64,000 bases of DNA from Clostridium sp. Marseille-P3244 (GTDB lineage: Bacteria > Bacillota > Clostridia > Lachnospirales > Lachnospiraceae): the NCBI RefSeq assembly GCF_900120155.1, contig NZ_LT635549.1, positions 1,415,907 to 1,479,906 on the forward strand. The letters are read 5' to 3'. Positions 50,720-59,274 of the stretch are shown piece after piece. The notes beneath the pieces were generated by a model. The model ran no database searches, was not told the origin of the DNA, and saw only the letters and a program-made list of their open reading frames with translations. Position 1 is the first letter of the stretch. Each line of letters opens with the position of its first letter. The translations under genes and the position numbers were made by a program.

Positions 50720-51796
50720 ATGATCACAATCAGCCTGTGTATGATCGTAAAAAATGAAGAAAAAGTGCTGGCACGTTGCCTGGAGAGTGTTAAGGATCTT
50801 GTGGACGAGATTATAATTGTCGATACAGGATCATCGGATCAGACAAAGGAGACAGCTGGCAGGTATACAGACAGGATTTATGAGTTCCCCTGGGAAAATG
50901 ATTTTGCGGCGGCGCGGAACTATGCCTTTGAGAAAGGAGAAAAAGAGTATCTGATGTGGCTCGATGCAGACGATGTCCTGTCATCTGAAAGTCAGAAAAA
51001 ATTTCGGGAGATGAAAAAAAATCTTTCTTCCGAGGTGGATGTGATTATGATGCCTTATGATACAGCTTTTGATGCGTCAGGAAGAACCATTTTCCGGTAT
51101 GACCGGGAAAGAATCGTGAAAAATCACAAAGGTTTTCGGTTTATGGGCAGGGTTCATGAAGTGATCCCGCCGAAAGGAAAGATATACTTTTCGGATATTC
51201 CCGTGGAACACAGGAAGATAGCAGAAGGAGGTGCCGGAGACAGAAATTTAAACATTTACAGAGAGATGGAGGAAAAAGGAGAATTTTTTGAAAGCAGAGC
51301 CCTCTATTATTACGGCAGAGAACTGATGATTCACGGTCAATATGAAAAAGGAGCTGATATTCTGAGCAGATTTTTATCCAGACCTGACGGATGGATAGAA
51401 AACCGGATCGACGCGACACGTCAGCTGGCCGTCTGCTTTTATGGGATGGGTGAAGAAGACAAGGCGCTGGAGGCACTGTTGAAAGCACTGGAATATGATG
51501 TGCCAAGGGGGGAGACCTGCTGTGACCTGGGACGTCATTTTATGGACAGGGAACAGTATACCCAGGCAGTATTCTGGTATGAGCAGGCGCTGCATGCAAA
51601 AAAAGCATCACACTCAGGAGCGTTTATTTCTGAAGATTGTTATGGATTCCTGCCGGCAATCTCCCTGTGTGTCTGCTATGACAGGATCGGCGACAAAAAG
51701 CGGGCAGAAGCATATAATGACCTTGCCGGAAATTTTAAACCGGAGTCGCCGTATTATCTTCAAAATAAAAGATATTTTCAAAACAAAAACACTTAA
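50720..51796 (+). CDS. Family 2 glycosyltransferase with TPR tail
   Basis: A 358-residue cytoplasmic enzyme. The GT-A domain starts ITISLCMIVKNEEKVLARCL; the sugar-nucleotide Asp pattern is VDTGSSDQT and WLDADDVL. From about residue 200 on, helical repeats of TPR type follow (ALYYYGRELMIHGQYEKGAD, YTQAVFWYEQALHAKK). The ATG at 50720 is preferred: AGGAGG is 6 nt upstream, but it touches the earlier ATG at 50714. It lies 88 bp before a Thr-rich collagen-like protein, which it may glycosylate, as is known for BclA-type proteins. Confidence 0.82.
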   Translation: MITISLCMIVKNEEKVLARCLESVKDLVDEIIIVDTGSSDQTKETAGRYTDRIYEFPWENDFAAARNYAFEKGEKEYLMWLDADDVLSSESQKKFREMKKNLSSEVDVIMMPYDTAFDASGRTIFRYDRERIVKNHKGFRFMGRVHEVIPPKGKIYFSDIPVEHRKIAEGGAGDRNLNIYREMEEKGEFFESRALYYYGRELMIHGQYEKGADILSRFLSRPDGWIENRIDATRQLAVCFYGMGEEDKALEALLKALEYDVPRGETCCDLGRHFMDREQYTQAVFWYEQALHAKKASHSGAFISEDCYGFLPAISLCVCYDRIGDKKRAEAYNDLAGNFKPESPYYLQNKRYFQNKNT

Positions 51797-51884
51797 GACG
51801 CAGAGAGAAAAGAAGAATTTGCTTTGTGATTAGGCACAAAAAAATATCTCAACATATATTAAATATGAAAGGAGGGAAGAAATT

Positions 51885-53099
51885 ATGATATGGTTCAGGA
51901 AAAAAGACAAAAGTAAAGAAAATGAGATACAGGAGCAGTCCACAGGCTGTAATGACAGTAACGGGGAAGACAGGAGCGCAGAGCGGTGCTTTTGGCCGTT
52001 TTTCGGATGCCCGCGGCCTTGCCCTCCGCACCCATGTCCTCCGCGTCCATGTCCTACGGGGATAACCGGAGCAACGGGTCCGACGGGTCCGACAGGTCCA
52101 ACCGGTCCGACGGGTCCGACCGGCCCCAGTGGAGCGACCGGTCCGACGGGTCCGACGGGCCCCAGTGGAGCAACAGGTCCCAGCGGAGCAACAGGTCCCA
52201 GCGGAGTGACCGGTCCGACGGGTCCGACGGGCCCCAGTGGAGCAACAGGTCCCAGTGGAGCGACCGGTCCAACGGGTCCGACGGGCCCCAGTGGAGCAAC
52301 AGGCCCCAGCGGAGCAACAGGTCCCAGTGGAGCGACCGGTCCGACGGGTCCGACAGGCCCCAGCGGAGCAACAGGTCCCAGTGGAGCGACCGGTCCGACG
52401 GGTCCGACCGGCCCCAGTGGAGCAACAGGCCCCAGCGGAGCAACAGGTCCCAGCGGAGTGACCGGTCCGACGGGTCCGACGGGCCCCAGCGGAGCGACGG
52501 GTCCCAGCGGAGCAACAGGTCCGACGGGTCCGACCGGCCCCAGTGGAGCAACAGGCCCCAGCGGAGCAACAGGTCCGACGGGTCCGACCGGCCCCAGTGG
52601 AGCAACGGGTCCCAGCGGAGCAACAGGTCCAACGGGTCCAACCGGCCCTGCGGGCGAAGATGAGGAAGTCAGCTTTCTGTCCGCTTATTCAACACCTTCA
52701 CAGACGGGAACAACAGGAACCTTATTGATCTTTGACAGAAACGCGTCATCCAACGGTACAGATGTTACTCATACTGTCAACACGCCGCAGGTGGTGATAA
52801 ACAGAACAGGGATCTATGAGATTTCCTTCCATGGAACAGTCGGGCCTACCGGCAGCTCGAAATTGCCAGTTACGATCATCTTGTCTCTGCAGCAGCAGGG
52901 AACGACCGTGCCGGGAGCAACAGTCCAGCATACGTTCCACACATCATCAGATTCCGGCAGTCTGGCATTCTCCCAGATCATACAGGTGACGACAGTTCCG
53001 TCAACCCTGCAGGTGACGAGTCTGGGCGGCAATTTCTTCTATGGGGGAATTACGATGACAGTACAGCGGCTCGGAGACATCAGCGCGGACTCTGTATAA
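51885..53099 (+). CDS. Collagen-like (GXT-repeat) surface or exosporium protein, BclA type
   Basis: A 404-residue protein. Residues 1-60 are charged and then Cys/Pro-rich ([16 protein letters not shown]). Residues about 60-255 are uninterrupted G-P-T, G-P-S, G-A-T and G-V-T triplets, expected to form a collagen triple helix with many Thr O-glycosylation sites. Residues ~258-404 are a beta-rich globular domain ([20 protein letters not shown]) like the BclA C-terminal trimerising head. No signal peptide is seen, which fits an exosporium protein made in the mother cell. AAAGGAGGG precedes the ATG. The adjacent glycosyltransferase supports glycosylation. Confidence 0.85.
   Translation: MIWFRKKDKSKENEIQEQSTGCNDSNGEDRSAERCFWPFFGCPRPCPPHPCPPRPCPTGITGATGPTGPTGPTGPTGPTGPSGATGPTGPTGPSGATGPSGATGPSGVTGPTGPTGPSGATGPSGATGPTGPTGPSGATGPSGATGPSGATGPTGPTGPSGATGPSGATGPTGPTGPSGATGPSGATGPSGVTGPTGPTGPSGATGPSGATGPTGPTGPSGATGPSGATGPTGPTGPSGATGPSGATGPTGPTGPAGEDEEVSFLSAYSTPSQTGTTGTLLIFDRNASSNGTDVTHTVNTPQVVINRTGIYEISFHGTVGPTGSSKLPVTIILSLQQQGTTVPGATVQHTFHTSSDSGSLAFSQIIQVTTVPSTLQVTSLGGNFFYGGITMTVQRLGDISADSV
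52070..52650 (+). repeat. Triplet-repeat DNA of the collagen-like gene
   Basis: About 580 bp built of 9-bp triplet codons (GGTCCGACG, GGCCCCAGT, GGAGCAACA and variants) arranged in longer blocks of roughly 54 bp ([18 protein letters not shown]) with duplications. Such arrays change length easily by slippage or recombination. Confidence 0.85.
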
Positions 53100-53153
53100 A
53101 ATTTGGGAAGTGACGGGGAATGATCTCTGATATTTTCTGAAATTTAGAGAAAA

Positions 53154-53188
53154 GGAACGCCGGATCCCATCTGGTGATCAGGCGTTCC
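53154..53188. terminator. Hairpin between the collagen-like gene and the MFS gene
   Basis: GGAACGCC (53154-53161) pairs with GGCGTTCC (53181-53188). It lies between converging genes and probably ends both transcripts, although the T runs are short. Confidence 0.55.
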
Positions 53189-53252
53189 CTTCAGAAAAAT
53201 ATATGTATGATAGATATGGTCAATGGCGATTTCAGATGATAACAATTCCTCT

Positions 53253-54422
53253 TTAAGCGGTCTGTTTCAGCATTCTTTCATGCATGAAGATCATGAGCAG
53301 CAGGATCATGAGCAAATAAAATGGAAAGAGAAATACTCCGATACGATTGGCGATCAGTCCGAAAACCGGCGGCATCAGGCAGGTGCCGGTATAGGCGGAC
53401 GCCATCTGCACTCCGATCATGGCCTGCGATCTTTCCGCTCCGAAATGCTGTGGAGTGGAATGAATGACAGAGGGATAAACTGGAGCGCAGCCCAGGCCCG
53501 TAAGAGCCAGGCCGGCAAGAGCGGAGACTTCACCAAAAGGGAGCAGGAACAGCAGAATGCCTGCCAGCAGAAGTCCCTGTCCCAGCCGTATCATTTGTGT
53601 GTCATTTAACTTCAGTGTCAGAAAACCGCTCAGCGCGCGTCCCACAGTGATACCGATGAAAAACAGTCCGGCGCAGCCGGCGGCTGTCTCAGACGAAAGA
53701 CCGCGATGAAGCGCCAGATAGCTGCTCGCCCAAAGGCCAATGGTCTGTTCCAGCGCGCAGTAGCAGAAAAAAGTTATCATCACTTCTTTTGCCCCCGGGA
53801 TCCGGATGATCTGCGGCAAGGATAATGGCCGGTCATGAGGAAGAACCGGTATCTTCCGGTCTGCCGTGGCGATGACTTTTTTATTCCAAAGCGGAAGGCT
53901 GAACAACAGCACTGCGGTCAGGACAAATTGCAGAATGGAAATGCAGAGATACCCCAGATTCCAGCTGTGCCCGTCGGATAACGCCGCTCCCATGATATAA
54001 GGCCCCAGAGAGGCGCCGATTCCCCACATGCAGTGGAGCCAGTTCATATGACGGCTTGCGTAATGAAGCGCGACATAGTTATTCAGCGAGGCATCCACAC
54101 AGCCTGCGCCAAGTCCGTAAGGGACGGCCCACAGACATAACATGAAATAGGAATGACTGGCGGAAAATCCCAGAAGAGCCGCGGCGGTTATCAGTACACT
54201 GACGGCAGTGACCATTCCCGTACCTGCTTTTTTCGTCAGGCGGTCACTCTGCAGACTGGAAATGATCGTGCCTGCCGCGATGATCATGGAAATTCCGCCC
54301 GCATAAGAAACGGGAACAGAAAATTGCTGATACATACTCGGCCATGCCGAGCCCAACAGAGAGTCCGGCAGTCCTAAACTGATGAAGGCCAGATAAATAA
54401 TGGCCAATAATAACTGAAACAT
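53253..54422 (-). CDS. MFS transporter
   Basis: A 389-residue permease with about 12 membrane segments. The inter-helix motif LQSDRLTKKAGTG is the MFS cytoplasmic loop, and FIGITVGRALSGF its C-half counterpart. The fold and AISLGLPDSLLGSAWP start resemble FucP-like or uncharacterised sugar permeases. The substrate is not known. The ATG at 54422 has AGGAGG right before it on the minus strand. It diverges from an AraC regulator that may control it. Confidence 0.82.
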   Translation of the reverse strand: MFQLLLAIIYLAFISLGLPDSLLGSAWPSMYQQFSVPVSYAGGISMIIAAGTIISSLQSDRLTKKAGTGMVTAVSVLITAAALLGFSASHSYFMLCLWAVPYGLGAGCVDASLNNYVALHYASRHMNWLHCMWGIGASLGPYIMGAALSDGHSWNLGYLCISILQFVLTAVLLFSLPLWNKKVIATADRKIPVLPHDRPLSLPQIIRIPGAKEVMITFFCYCALEQTIGLWASSYLALHRGLSSETAAGCAGLFFIGITVGRALSGFLTLKLNDTQMIRLGQGLLLAGILLFLLPFGEVSALAGLALTGLGCAPVYPSVIHSTPQHFGAERSQAMIGVQMASAYTGTCLMPPVFGLIANRIGVFLFPFYLLMILLLMIFMHERMLKQTA

Positions 54423-54551
54423 TGTATTCCTCCTGCTGAATTTATACATGGTAATAATATCGCCTATTTTCTGTTGAAACAACTTGATTTTGGACATATA
54501 ATATAAGAAAACCGACAAAAGCCAAGAATCATGAAAGGAGATATTTGTCCG

Positions 54552-55478
54552 ATGCCATTACAGGAATGCAGTGTGAATGTGAATAGAGAATTAAAAGAAC
54601 TTCGGCCCCACGGTACGCTTGACTTTCCATGTGCCGGCTATTCAGCTCTTTATGCGGACGATGAGGGTGACATCATAACATGGCACTGGCATGAGGAAAT
54701 GGAAATTGTTTATGTGATGGAAGGATGCATGGAATTCAGAGTATCTTCCAGAACCTTTATGATCCGGGAAGGAGATGGATTTGCGGTCAATTCAAATGTT
54801 CTGCATTACGGAGCAGCCAGCGGAAGCTGTCGGTTATTATCGCTGGTCTTCAGTCCTCTGCTTATAACCGGAAATGATCATTCTGTATTTGCCAGAAAAT
54901 ATTTACAGCCGCTTACAGCGTGCCGGTCCTTTTCGGGGTATCCTGTATTTTGCCGGGAGGATCCGGACATGCTCCGTGATTTTCTCAGAGCGTTCGACGC
55001 AATGGAGAAAGAACCTCCGGGATTTGAATTTATTGTCCGGGAAAATCTGTCCCGGATATGCTTTTCTCTGACAGAGAAACTGAAGAGTGAGATCGATACG
55101 CCGGGGACGGGAGCAGAACAGAATGATCTGCGGATCCGGAAAATGATAGAATTCATCCACAAAAATTATTCCCGGGAGATATTTTTATCTGAGATCGCGG
55201 GACAGGCGGATATAGGGGAAAGAGAGTGCCTGCGCTGCTTCCAGAAAACGATCCGGTGTTCACCGATCCAGTATTTGCTGAAATATCGCATTATGAAGGG
55301 AGCGGAAATGCTTTTGCTGGAACCGGGGAGGAGTATTTGTGATATCGCACTCTCCTGCGGGTTTGGAAGTGCCAGCAATTTCGCTCAGTTATTTAAGCGT
55401 TTCTATAACCGTACTCCCCGTGAATACCGAAAAGCAGGGAGTCAGCGGCACAAGGACATGCATCTGGATACAAAGTAA
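54552..55478 (+). CDS. AraC-family regulator
   Basis: A 308-residue DNA-binding protein. Residues ~30-110 are a cupin-type sensing domain (WHWHEEMEIVYVMEGCMEF, EGDGFAVNSNVLHY). Residues ~200-300 are two helix-turn-helix motifs (EIFLSEIAGQADIGERECLR; SICDIALSCGFGSASNFAQL). FYNRTPREYRK is the AraC signature end. The ATG at 54552 is preferred because AAGGAG lies 11 nt ahead. It faces away from the MFS gene across a 129-bp region and is a likely regulator of it. Confidence 0.88.
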   Translation: MPLQECSVNVNRELKELRPHGTLDFPCAGYSALYADDEGDIITWHWHEEMEIVYVMEGCMEFRVSSRTFMIREGDGFAVNSNVLHYGAASGSCRLLSLVFSPLLITGNDHSVFARKYLQPLTACRSFSGYPVFCREDPDMLRDFLRAFDAMEKEPPGFEFIVRENLSRICFSLTEKLKSEIDTPGTGAEQNDLRIRKMIEFIHKNYSREIFLSEIAGQADIGERECLRCFQKTIRCSPIQYLLKYRIMKGAEMLLLEPGRSICDIALSCGFGSASNFAQLFKRFYNRTPREYRKAGSQRHKDMHLDTK

Positions 55479-55599
55479 AAACAGAATTGTTACTTTTGTG
55501 AGAAAGAAGTAAAATTTTTCTATATTTTTTATTAAAATTATATAACCAAAAATGCAAAGGGATTCATAAAAAGTGTAAATTAATTGGGGCAAAGTCTGG

Positions 55600-55727
55600 T
55601 ATAATTACTCATGTAAGCAGCTTTTACTTTCCGTGATACCTCGGAAAGAGCTTGTTGAAACAGCATGAGGAAAGGGCTTTGCCCCGTCCTGTGTATGTGA
55701 AATCTTATAAGGAAGGAGGTTACGAGG
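55600..55727 (+). promoter_or_regulatory. Promoter and structured leader of the amino-sugar PTS operon
   Basis: TATAAT at 55600-55605 is a -10 box with no clear -35. The leader has a stem-loop (CTTTCCG 55627-55633 with CGGAAAG 55642-55648). AAGGAGG lies before the IIB gene. The hairpin may be a protein-binding or antiterminator site, but no known motif is recognised. Confidence 0.45.
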
Positions 55728-56204
55728 ATGCCAGATATCAGGTTGACTAGAATTGACAACCGGCTGATTCACGGTCAGGTGGCAACCCAGTGGTGCGGCG
55801 TTGTAGGCGCAAATCTTCTGCTGGTCGCGAACGACGCGGTGGCGGCAGATGAATTCCGTCAGGGTCTGATGAATATGGCTGCGCCGTCCTATGCGCAGAC
55901 ACGGTTCTTTACGATCCAGAAGACGATCGACATCATCCACAGGGCTTCACCAAATCAGCACATTGCGATTATCTGCGAGACCCCACAGGATGTGCTCAAG
56001 CTTGTCGAGGGCGGAGTGCCGATCAAGAAAGTAAATATCGGCAACATGCACATGGCTGACGGGAAACGTCAGGTCGCGACTTCGGTTGCGGTCAATGACG
56101 ACGACGTTGCAACTTTCAGAAAGCTGCAGGAGCTGGGGGTGGAACTTGAGATCAAGAGAGTTCCGGATACACCGGCGGAGAATATTGACAAGTTATTTAA
56201 GTAA
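55728..56204 (+). CDS. PTS mannose-family IIB component
   Basis: A 158-residue cytoplasmic phosphocarrier. The active-site His lies in IDNRLIHGQVATQW near the N-terminus. It accepts phosphate from IIA and passes it to the sugar during uptake. The length is normal for the mannose (ManX/AgaV) group. GGAAGGAGG precedes ATG. It heads an operon with IIC, IID, IIA and AgaS, which points to an amino sugar such as galactosamine or N-acetylgalactosamine. Confidence 0.9.
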   Translation: MPDIRLTRIDNRLIHGQVATQWCGVVGANLLLVANDAVAADEFRQGLMNMAAPSYAQTRFFTIQKTIDIIHRASPNQHIAIICETPQDVLKLVEGGVPIKKVNIGNMHMADGKRQVATSVAVNDDDVATFRKLQELGVELEIKRVPDTPAENIDKLFK

Positions 56205-56241
56205 TTAAAAAGTTTTATCGGTTAAGAGGAAAGGAGTAGAC

Positions 56242-57075
56242 ATGGGAGATATTACGATCATCCAGGCAATACTGGTCTTCATCGTTGCCTTTATCATGGG
56301 TATTGACCAGTTCAGCTTTTTGGAGTCCCTCTATCAGCCCATCGTTACCTGCCCGATCATCGGAGCGATCCTTGGTAACTTTGAGCTTGGTATCGTAGTC
56401 GGAGGCGCTTATCAGCTGATCCAGATCGGAAGTATGCCGATCGGAGGAGCACAGCCCCCGAACGCGATCCTTGGTGGTATCATGGCGACAGTCTTTGCGG
56501 TTTCACTGAATCTGGAAGCAACTGCAGAAGGCGTTGGTACAGCGCTTGGCCTTGCGATTCCGTTCGCGGTATTCGGGCAGTATGCAGTTACCCTGACATT
56601 TACATTTATGTCCGGTATGATGGCAAAGGCTGACAAGTATGCGGAAGAAGCGAATGTGAAAGGTATCCGGAATATCAACTTCCTGGAAATGGGAGTACTC
56701 GGCTGCCTGTTCGGTCTCCTGGCGGTAGCAGGTCTGTATGGCGGCACCGCGCTGGGCGATACGCTTCGTCAGTTCTCACTGGATTATTCATGGGTAATGG
56801 CAGGCCTTGACGCGGCCGGCGGAGCAATGAAGTTCGTCGGATTCGCGATCCTTATGAAGGTTATGATGTCAAAAGAAATGTGGGGATTCCTGCTGGCAGG
56901 TTTCGTTATGGCTCTGCTCTGCAGCGCTAACTCGACTACATCAGGAGCAACTCTGATCCTGTGCGCATTCGTAGGTGTTGCTATCGCAATCTATGACTTC
57001 TCGACACAGACAAAGATCAAACAGAACGCAGGCGCAGGTGCCGGCTTTGTGGGAGGTGACCAGGATGGCATATAA
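56242..57075 (+). CDS. PTS mannose-family IIC component
   Basis: A 277-residue membrane subunit, part of the sugar channel. The IGSMPIGGAQPPNAILGG segment is typical of IIC-Man/Aga. Several hydrophobic spans cover residues ~5-30, 35-60, 70-115 and 140-255. GAAAGGAG precedes ATG. Its last codons overlap the IID start by 11 bp. Confidence 0.9.
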   Translation: MGDITIIQAILVFIVAFIMGIDQFSFLESLYQPIVTCPIIGAILGNFELGIVVGGAYQLIQIGSMPIGGAQPPNAILGGIMATVFAVSLNLEATAEGVGTALGLAIPFAVFGQYAVTLTFTFMSGMMAKADKYAEEANVKGIRNINFLEMGVLGCLFGLLAVAGLYGGTALGDTLRQFSLDYSWVMAGLDAAGGAMKFVGFAILMKVMMSKEMWGFLLAGFVMALLCSANSTTSGATLILCAFVGVAIAIYDFSTQTKIKQNAGAGAGFVGGDQDGI

Positions 57076-57985
57076 TATTCCGGATAAATATCAGGATCTG
57101 ACTCCGGCGCCACAGCTGGATAAGAAAACGTTAAATAAGATGGTATGGCTGTCCTGTTTCTTACAGGCATCCTTCAACTATGAGAGAATGCAGGCGTGTG
57201 GATGGCTCTGGTCCATGCTTCCGGGTCTTCAGAAGATACATACGAACAAGGAAGACCTGAAAGCCTCCATGGCACACAACCTGGATTTCCTGAATACTCA
57301 CCCGTTCCTTGTTACATTTGTAATGGGTATTGTTCTTTCACTGGAGCAGAATAAGGCAGACACACAGACGATCCGTTCCGTGCGTATCTCCGCTGCAGGC
57401 CCGCTGGGCGGCATCGGTGACGCACTGTTCTGGCTGACACTTGTTCCGATCGCTGCAGGTTTGACAGCAAACATGGCGATGGACAACAAGAGTATCGCCG
57501 GCGCGATCATCTTCCTGCTGATCTTTAATATTGTTCAGTTTGTCATCCGTTTTGGTCTGATGTACTGGTCTTATGGACTGGGAACGAAGGCAGTTACTCT
57601 GCTTACTGCTAACGCGAAAGAATTTACGCGTGCGGCAAGCATCCTGGGTATCTTTGTAGTGGGCGGACTGATCGCGAACTATGGATCTACCACGGTACGT
57701 ATGATCGTTGGCGAGACGCAGATCAATATTCAGGGACTGCTGGACGGCGTTCTGCCGAAGCTGATCCCGCTTCTGATCACACTGGGTATCTATGCTCTGA
57801 TCAAGAGAGGCTGGACTCCGGTGAGATGTATCATCCTGATCCTTGTAGTGGGTATCGTAGGATGCGCGTTCGGTATCTGGACAGGTAATTCCCAGGCACT
57901 GGATGCAGACGGCAACGCACTTCCGGGCGGATATACTCCTCTTGTAGAGTGGTATGAGTACCCGACAGAAGACGCGGCCGAATAG
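57065..57985 (+). CDS. PTS mannose-family IID component
   Basis: A 306-residue membrane subunit specific to the mannose PTS family. The N-terminal amphipathic part has CFLQASFNYERMQACGW, the IID signature, and SAAGPLGGIGDALFW the conserved loop. The C-terminal third has membrane spans. The ATG at 57065 has GGAGGTG upstream and lies inside the IIC gene. A pair of GC-rich hairpins follows its stop. Confidence 0.92.
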   Translation: MAYNIPDKYQDLTPAPQLDKKTLNKMVWLSCFLQASFNYERMQACGWLWSMLPGLQKIHTNKEDLKASMAHNLDFLNTHPFLVTFVMGIVLSLEQNKADTQTIRSVRISAAGPLGGIGDALFWLTLVPIAAGLTANMAMDNKSIAGAIIFLLIFNIVQFVIRFGLMYWSYGLGTKAVTLLTANAKEFTRAASILGIFVVGGLIANYGSTTVRMIVGETQINIQGLLDGVLPKLIPLLITLGIYALIKRGWTPVRCIILILVVGIVGCAFGIWTGNSQALDADGNALPGGYTPLVEWYEYPTEDAAE

Positions 57986-58003
57986 AGTTAATTAAAGAAA
58001 AGA

Positions 58004-58054
58004 CCTGACGTGTCGTCAGGAAAAGCGAGGGGAGGGATCCAGGTCCCCCCCTCC
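58004..58054 (+). other. Tandem hairpins after the IID gene
   Basis: CCTGACG/CGTCAGG (58004-58020, 3-nt loop), then a second G-rich/C-rich stem (58029-58054). Neither has a T run. They probably set differential expression or message stability between the transport genes and the genes that follow. Confidence 0.5.
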
Positions 58055-58084
58055 TGTTAATCTACAGAGAAATCAGGTGGCTGT

Positions 58085-58744
58085 TTGAGTACGATAACAA
58101 TTTTTATTGTAGTGATCGCTCTCGTGATCTATCTTATTTTCCAGGGCGTGAAAAATTTTCAGCTTCATATAATGAATACGGGGCTTGGGAACAGAGACAA
58201 GGGTATTGTGGAAAAGACAGCAGATATGCCGGTGTCGAGGAAACTGCTTGGAGAGTATGTCTGTGATCTTTATAAACTGCGTGTATATTACATCACAAAA
58301 GACGAAGATAAGTTTGAAAAGATGCTCCGGCATATGATCGATACTGAAAAATATCGTCCGGATGACAGAGAAAGCTTCCTGGAGACATATTTTCATACTT
58401 TTCTGATCAAGGGGAACCGAAAATATGCAGACTGGCTCCTCGATGGGATCCGAAAGACGGGAAATGAGAAATTTATCCGGTACAGTGAAGAATCTTACGC
58501 AGTCATGCTTGACGGCAGGAATGACCTGATCGATAAAATGGTGGAGGATATTAACTCCAAAGTTTACTATGGATTTGCGCTGGGCGTAATTCTGTTTATG
58601 GTTGCAAAACAGTATTCCTATCTTGGAGATGAGAAGAATGCGCTTGAATATATGAGGAGCGCAAAGGCATGTTTTCATCCAAAGGCAGTTTATATGCCTG
58701 TTGTTGACAAATATCTGGAAAAAGATTTGAATAGCATGCAGTGA
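58085..58744 (+). CDS. Membrane-anchored protein of unknown function in the PTS operon
   Basis: A 219-residue protein with one N-terminal membrane span (TITIFIVVIALVIYLIF) and a helical cytoplasmic or outer part that looks TPR-like (YVCDLYKLRVYYITKDEDKF, later KQYSYLGDEKNALEYM). No family is recognised. The start is TTG at 58085, with AGGTGG just upstream and no other good start for 30 residues. It sits between IID and IIA and ends 21 bp before IIA, so it is part of the operon and may be an assembly or regulatory factor. Confidence 0.65.
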   Translation: MSTITIFIVVIALVIYLIFQGVKNFQLHIMNTGLGNRDKGIVEKTADMPVSRKLLGEYVCDLYKLRVYYITKDEDKFEKMLRHMIDTEKYRPDDRESFLETYFHTFLIKGNRKYADWLLDGIRKTGNEKFIRYSEESYAVMLDGRNDLIDKMVEDINSKVYYGFALGVILFMVAKQYSYLGDEKNALEYMRSAKACFHPKAVYMPVVDKYLEKDLNSMQ

Positions 58745-58765
58745 GTGTTTAACAGGAGGAATATC

Positions 58766-59194
58766 ATGATTGGATTATTAGTGACAGGACACGCGAATTT
58801 TGGCTCTGGTATGACAAGCTCAGTGAATCTGATCGCGGGAGAGCAGGAGGCATATCAGTATGTGGATTTTCTGCCCACATACAGTACGGAAGACCTGACA
58901 CAGGAGATAGGCAAAGCGCTCGAAGCTTTGAAAGAATGTGAAGGAATTATTATTTTTACGGATCTGATGGGAGGAACTCCGTTTAATGTGGCTGCCCAGC
59001 TTGGACATGGCAAAGAGAATATCCGCATTGTGGCAGGAACCAATCTGCCGATGCTGGTGGAGATCGTTATGTCCCGCAAGTTTATGGATGATCTGGACGG
59101 GCTTGTGGATTCAATCCTGGAGACGGGGAAAGAGCAGATCGTTAAATATGAATTCAAGCAGGTAGTACAGGAAGAATCCGAAGAGGGGATCTGA
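58766..59194 (+). CDS. PTS mannose-family IIA component
   Basis: A 142-residue phosphocarrier. The active-site His is in LVTGHANFGSGM at about residue 9. FTDLMGGTPFNVAAQL is the second signature. It takes phosphate from HPr and passes it to IIB. The ATG at 58766 has AGGAGG 7-8 nt upstream; the earlier ATG at 58745 has none. Confidence 0.9.
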   Translation: MIGLLVTGHANFGSGMTSSVNLIAGEQEAYQYVDFLPTYSTEDLTQEIGKALEALKECEGIIIFTDLMGGTPFNVAAQLGHGKENIRIVAGTNLPMLVEIVMSRKFMDDLDGLVDSILETGKEQIVKYEFKQVVQEESEEGI

Positions 59195-59274
59195 CCGAAA
59201 TATCTGCATACTATAAACATTATGCCGCACAGGCAGCGCCTGCGTGCGGCAGAATAATCAGAAGGAGAAGTAAG

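Noticed and set aside
52070-52650. Repeat array considered as a CRISPR locus
   Set aside because: There are no unique spacers of constant size, the repeats are coding Gly-X-Thr triplets, and no cas gene is near.
51986-52663. Long alternative open frames over the collagen repeat on both strands (for example 51986-52663 plus, 52054-52641 minus)
   Set aside because: They arise from the stop-free 9-bp repeat read in other frames; their Ser/Asn/Arg or Leu/Trp monotony is not protein-like and they lack ribosome sites.
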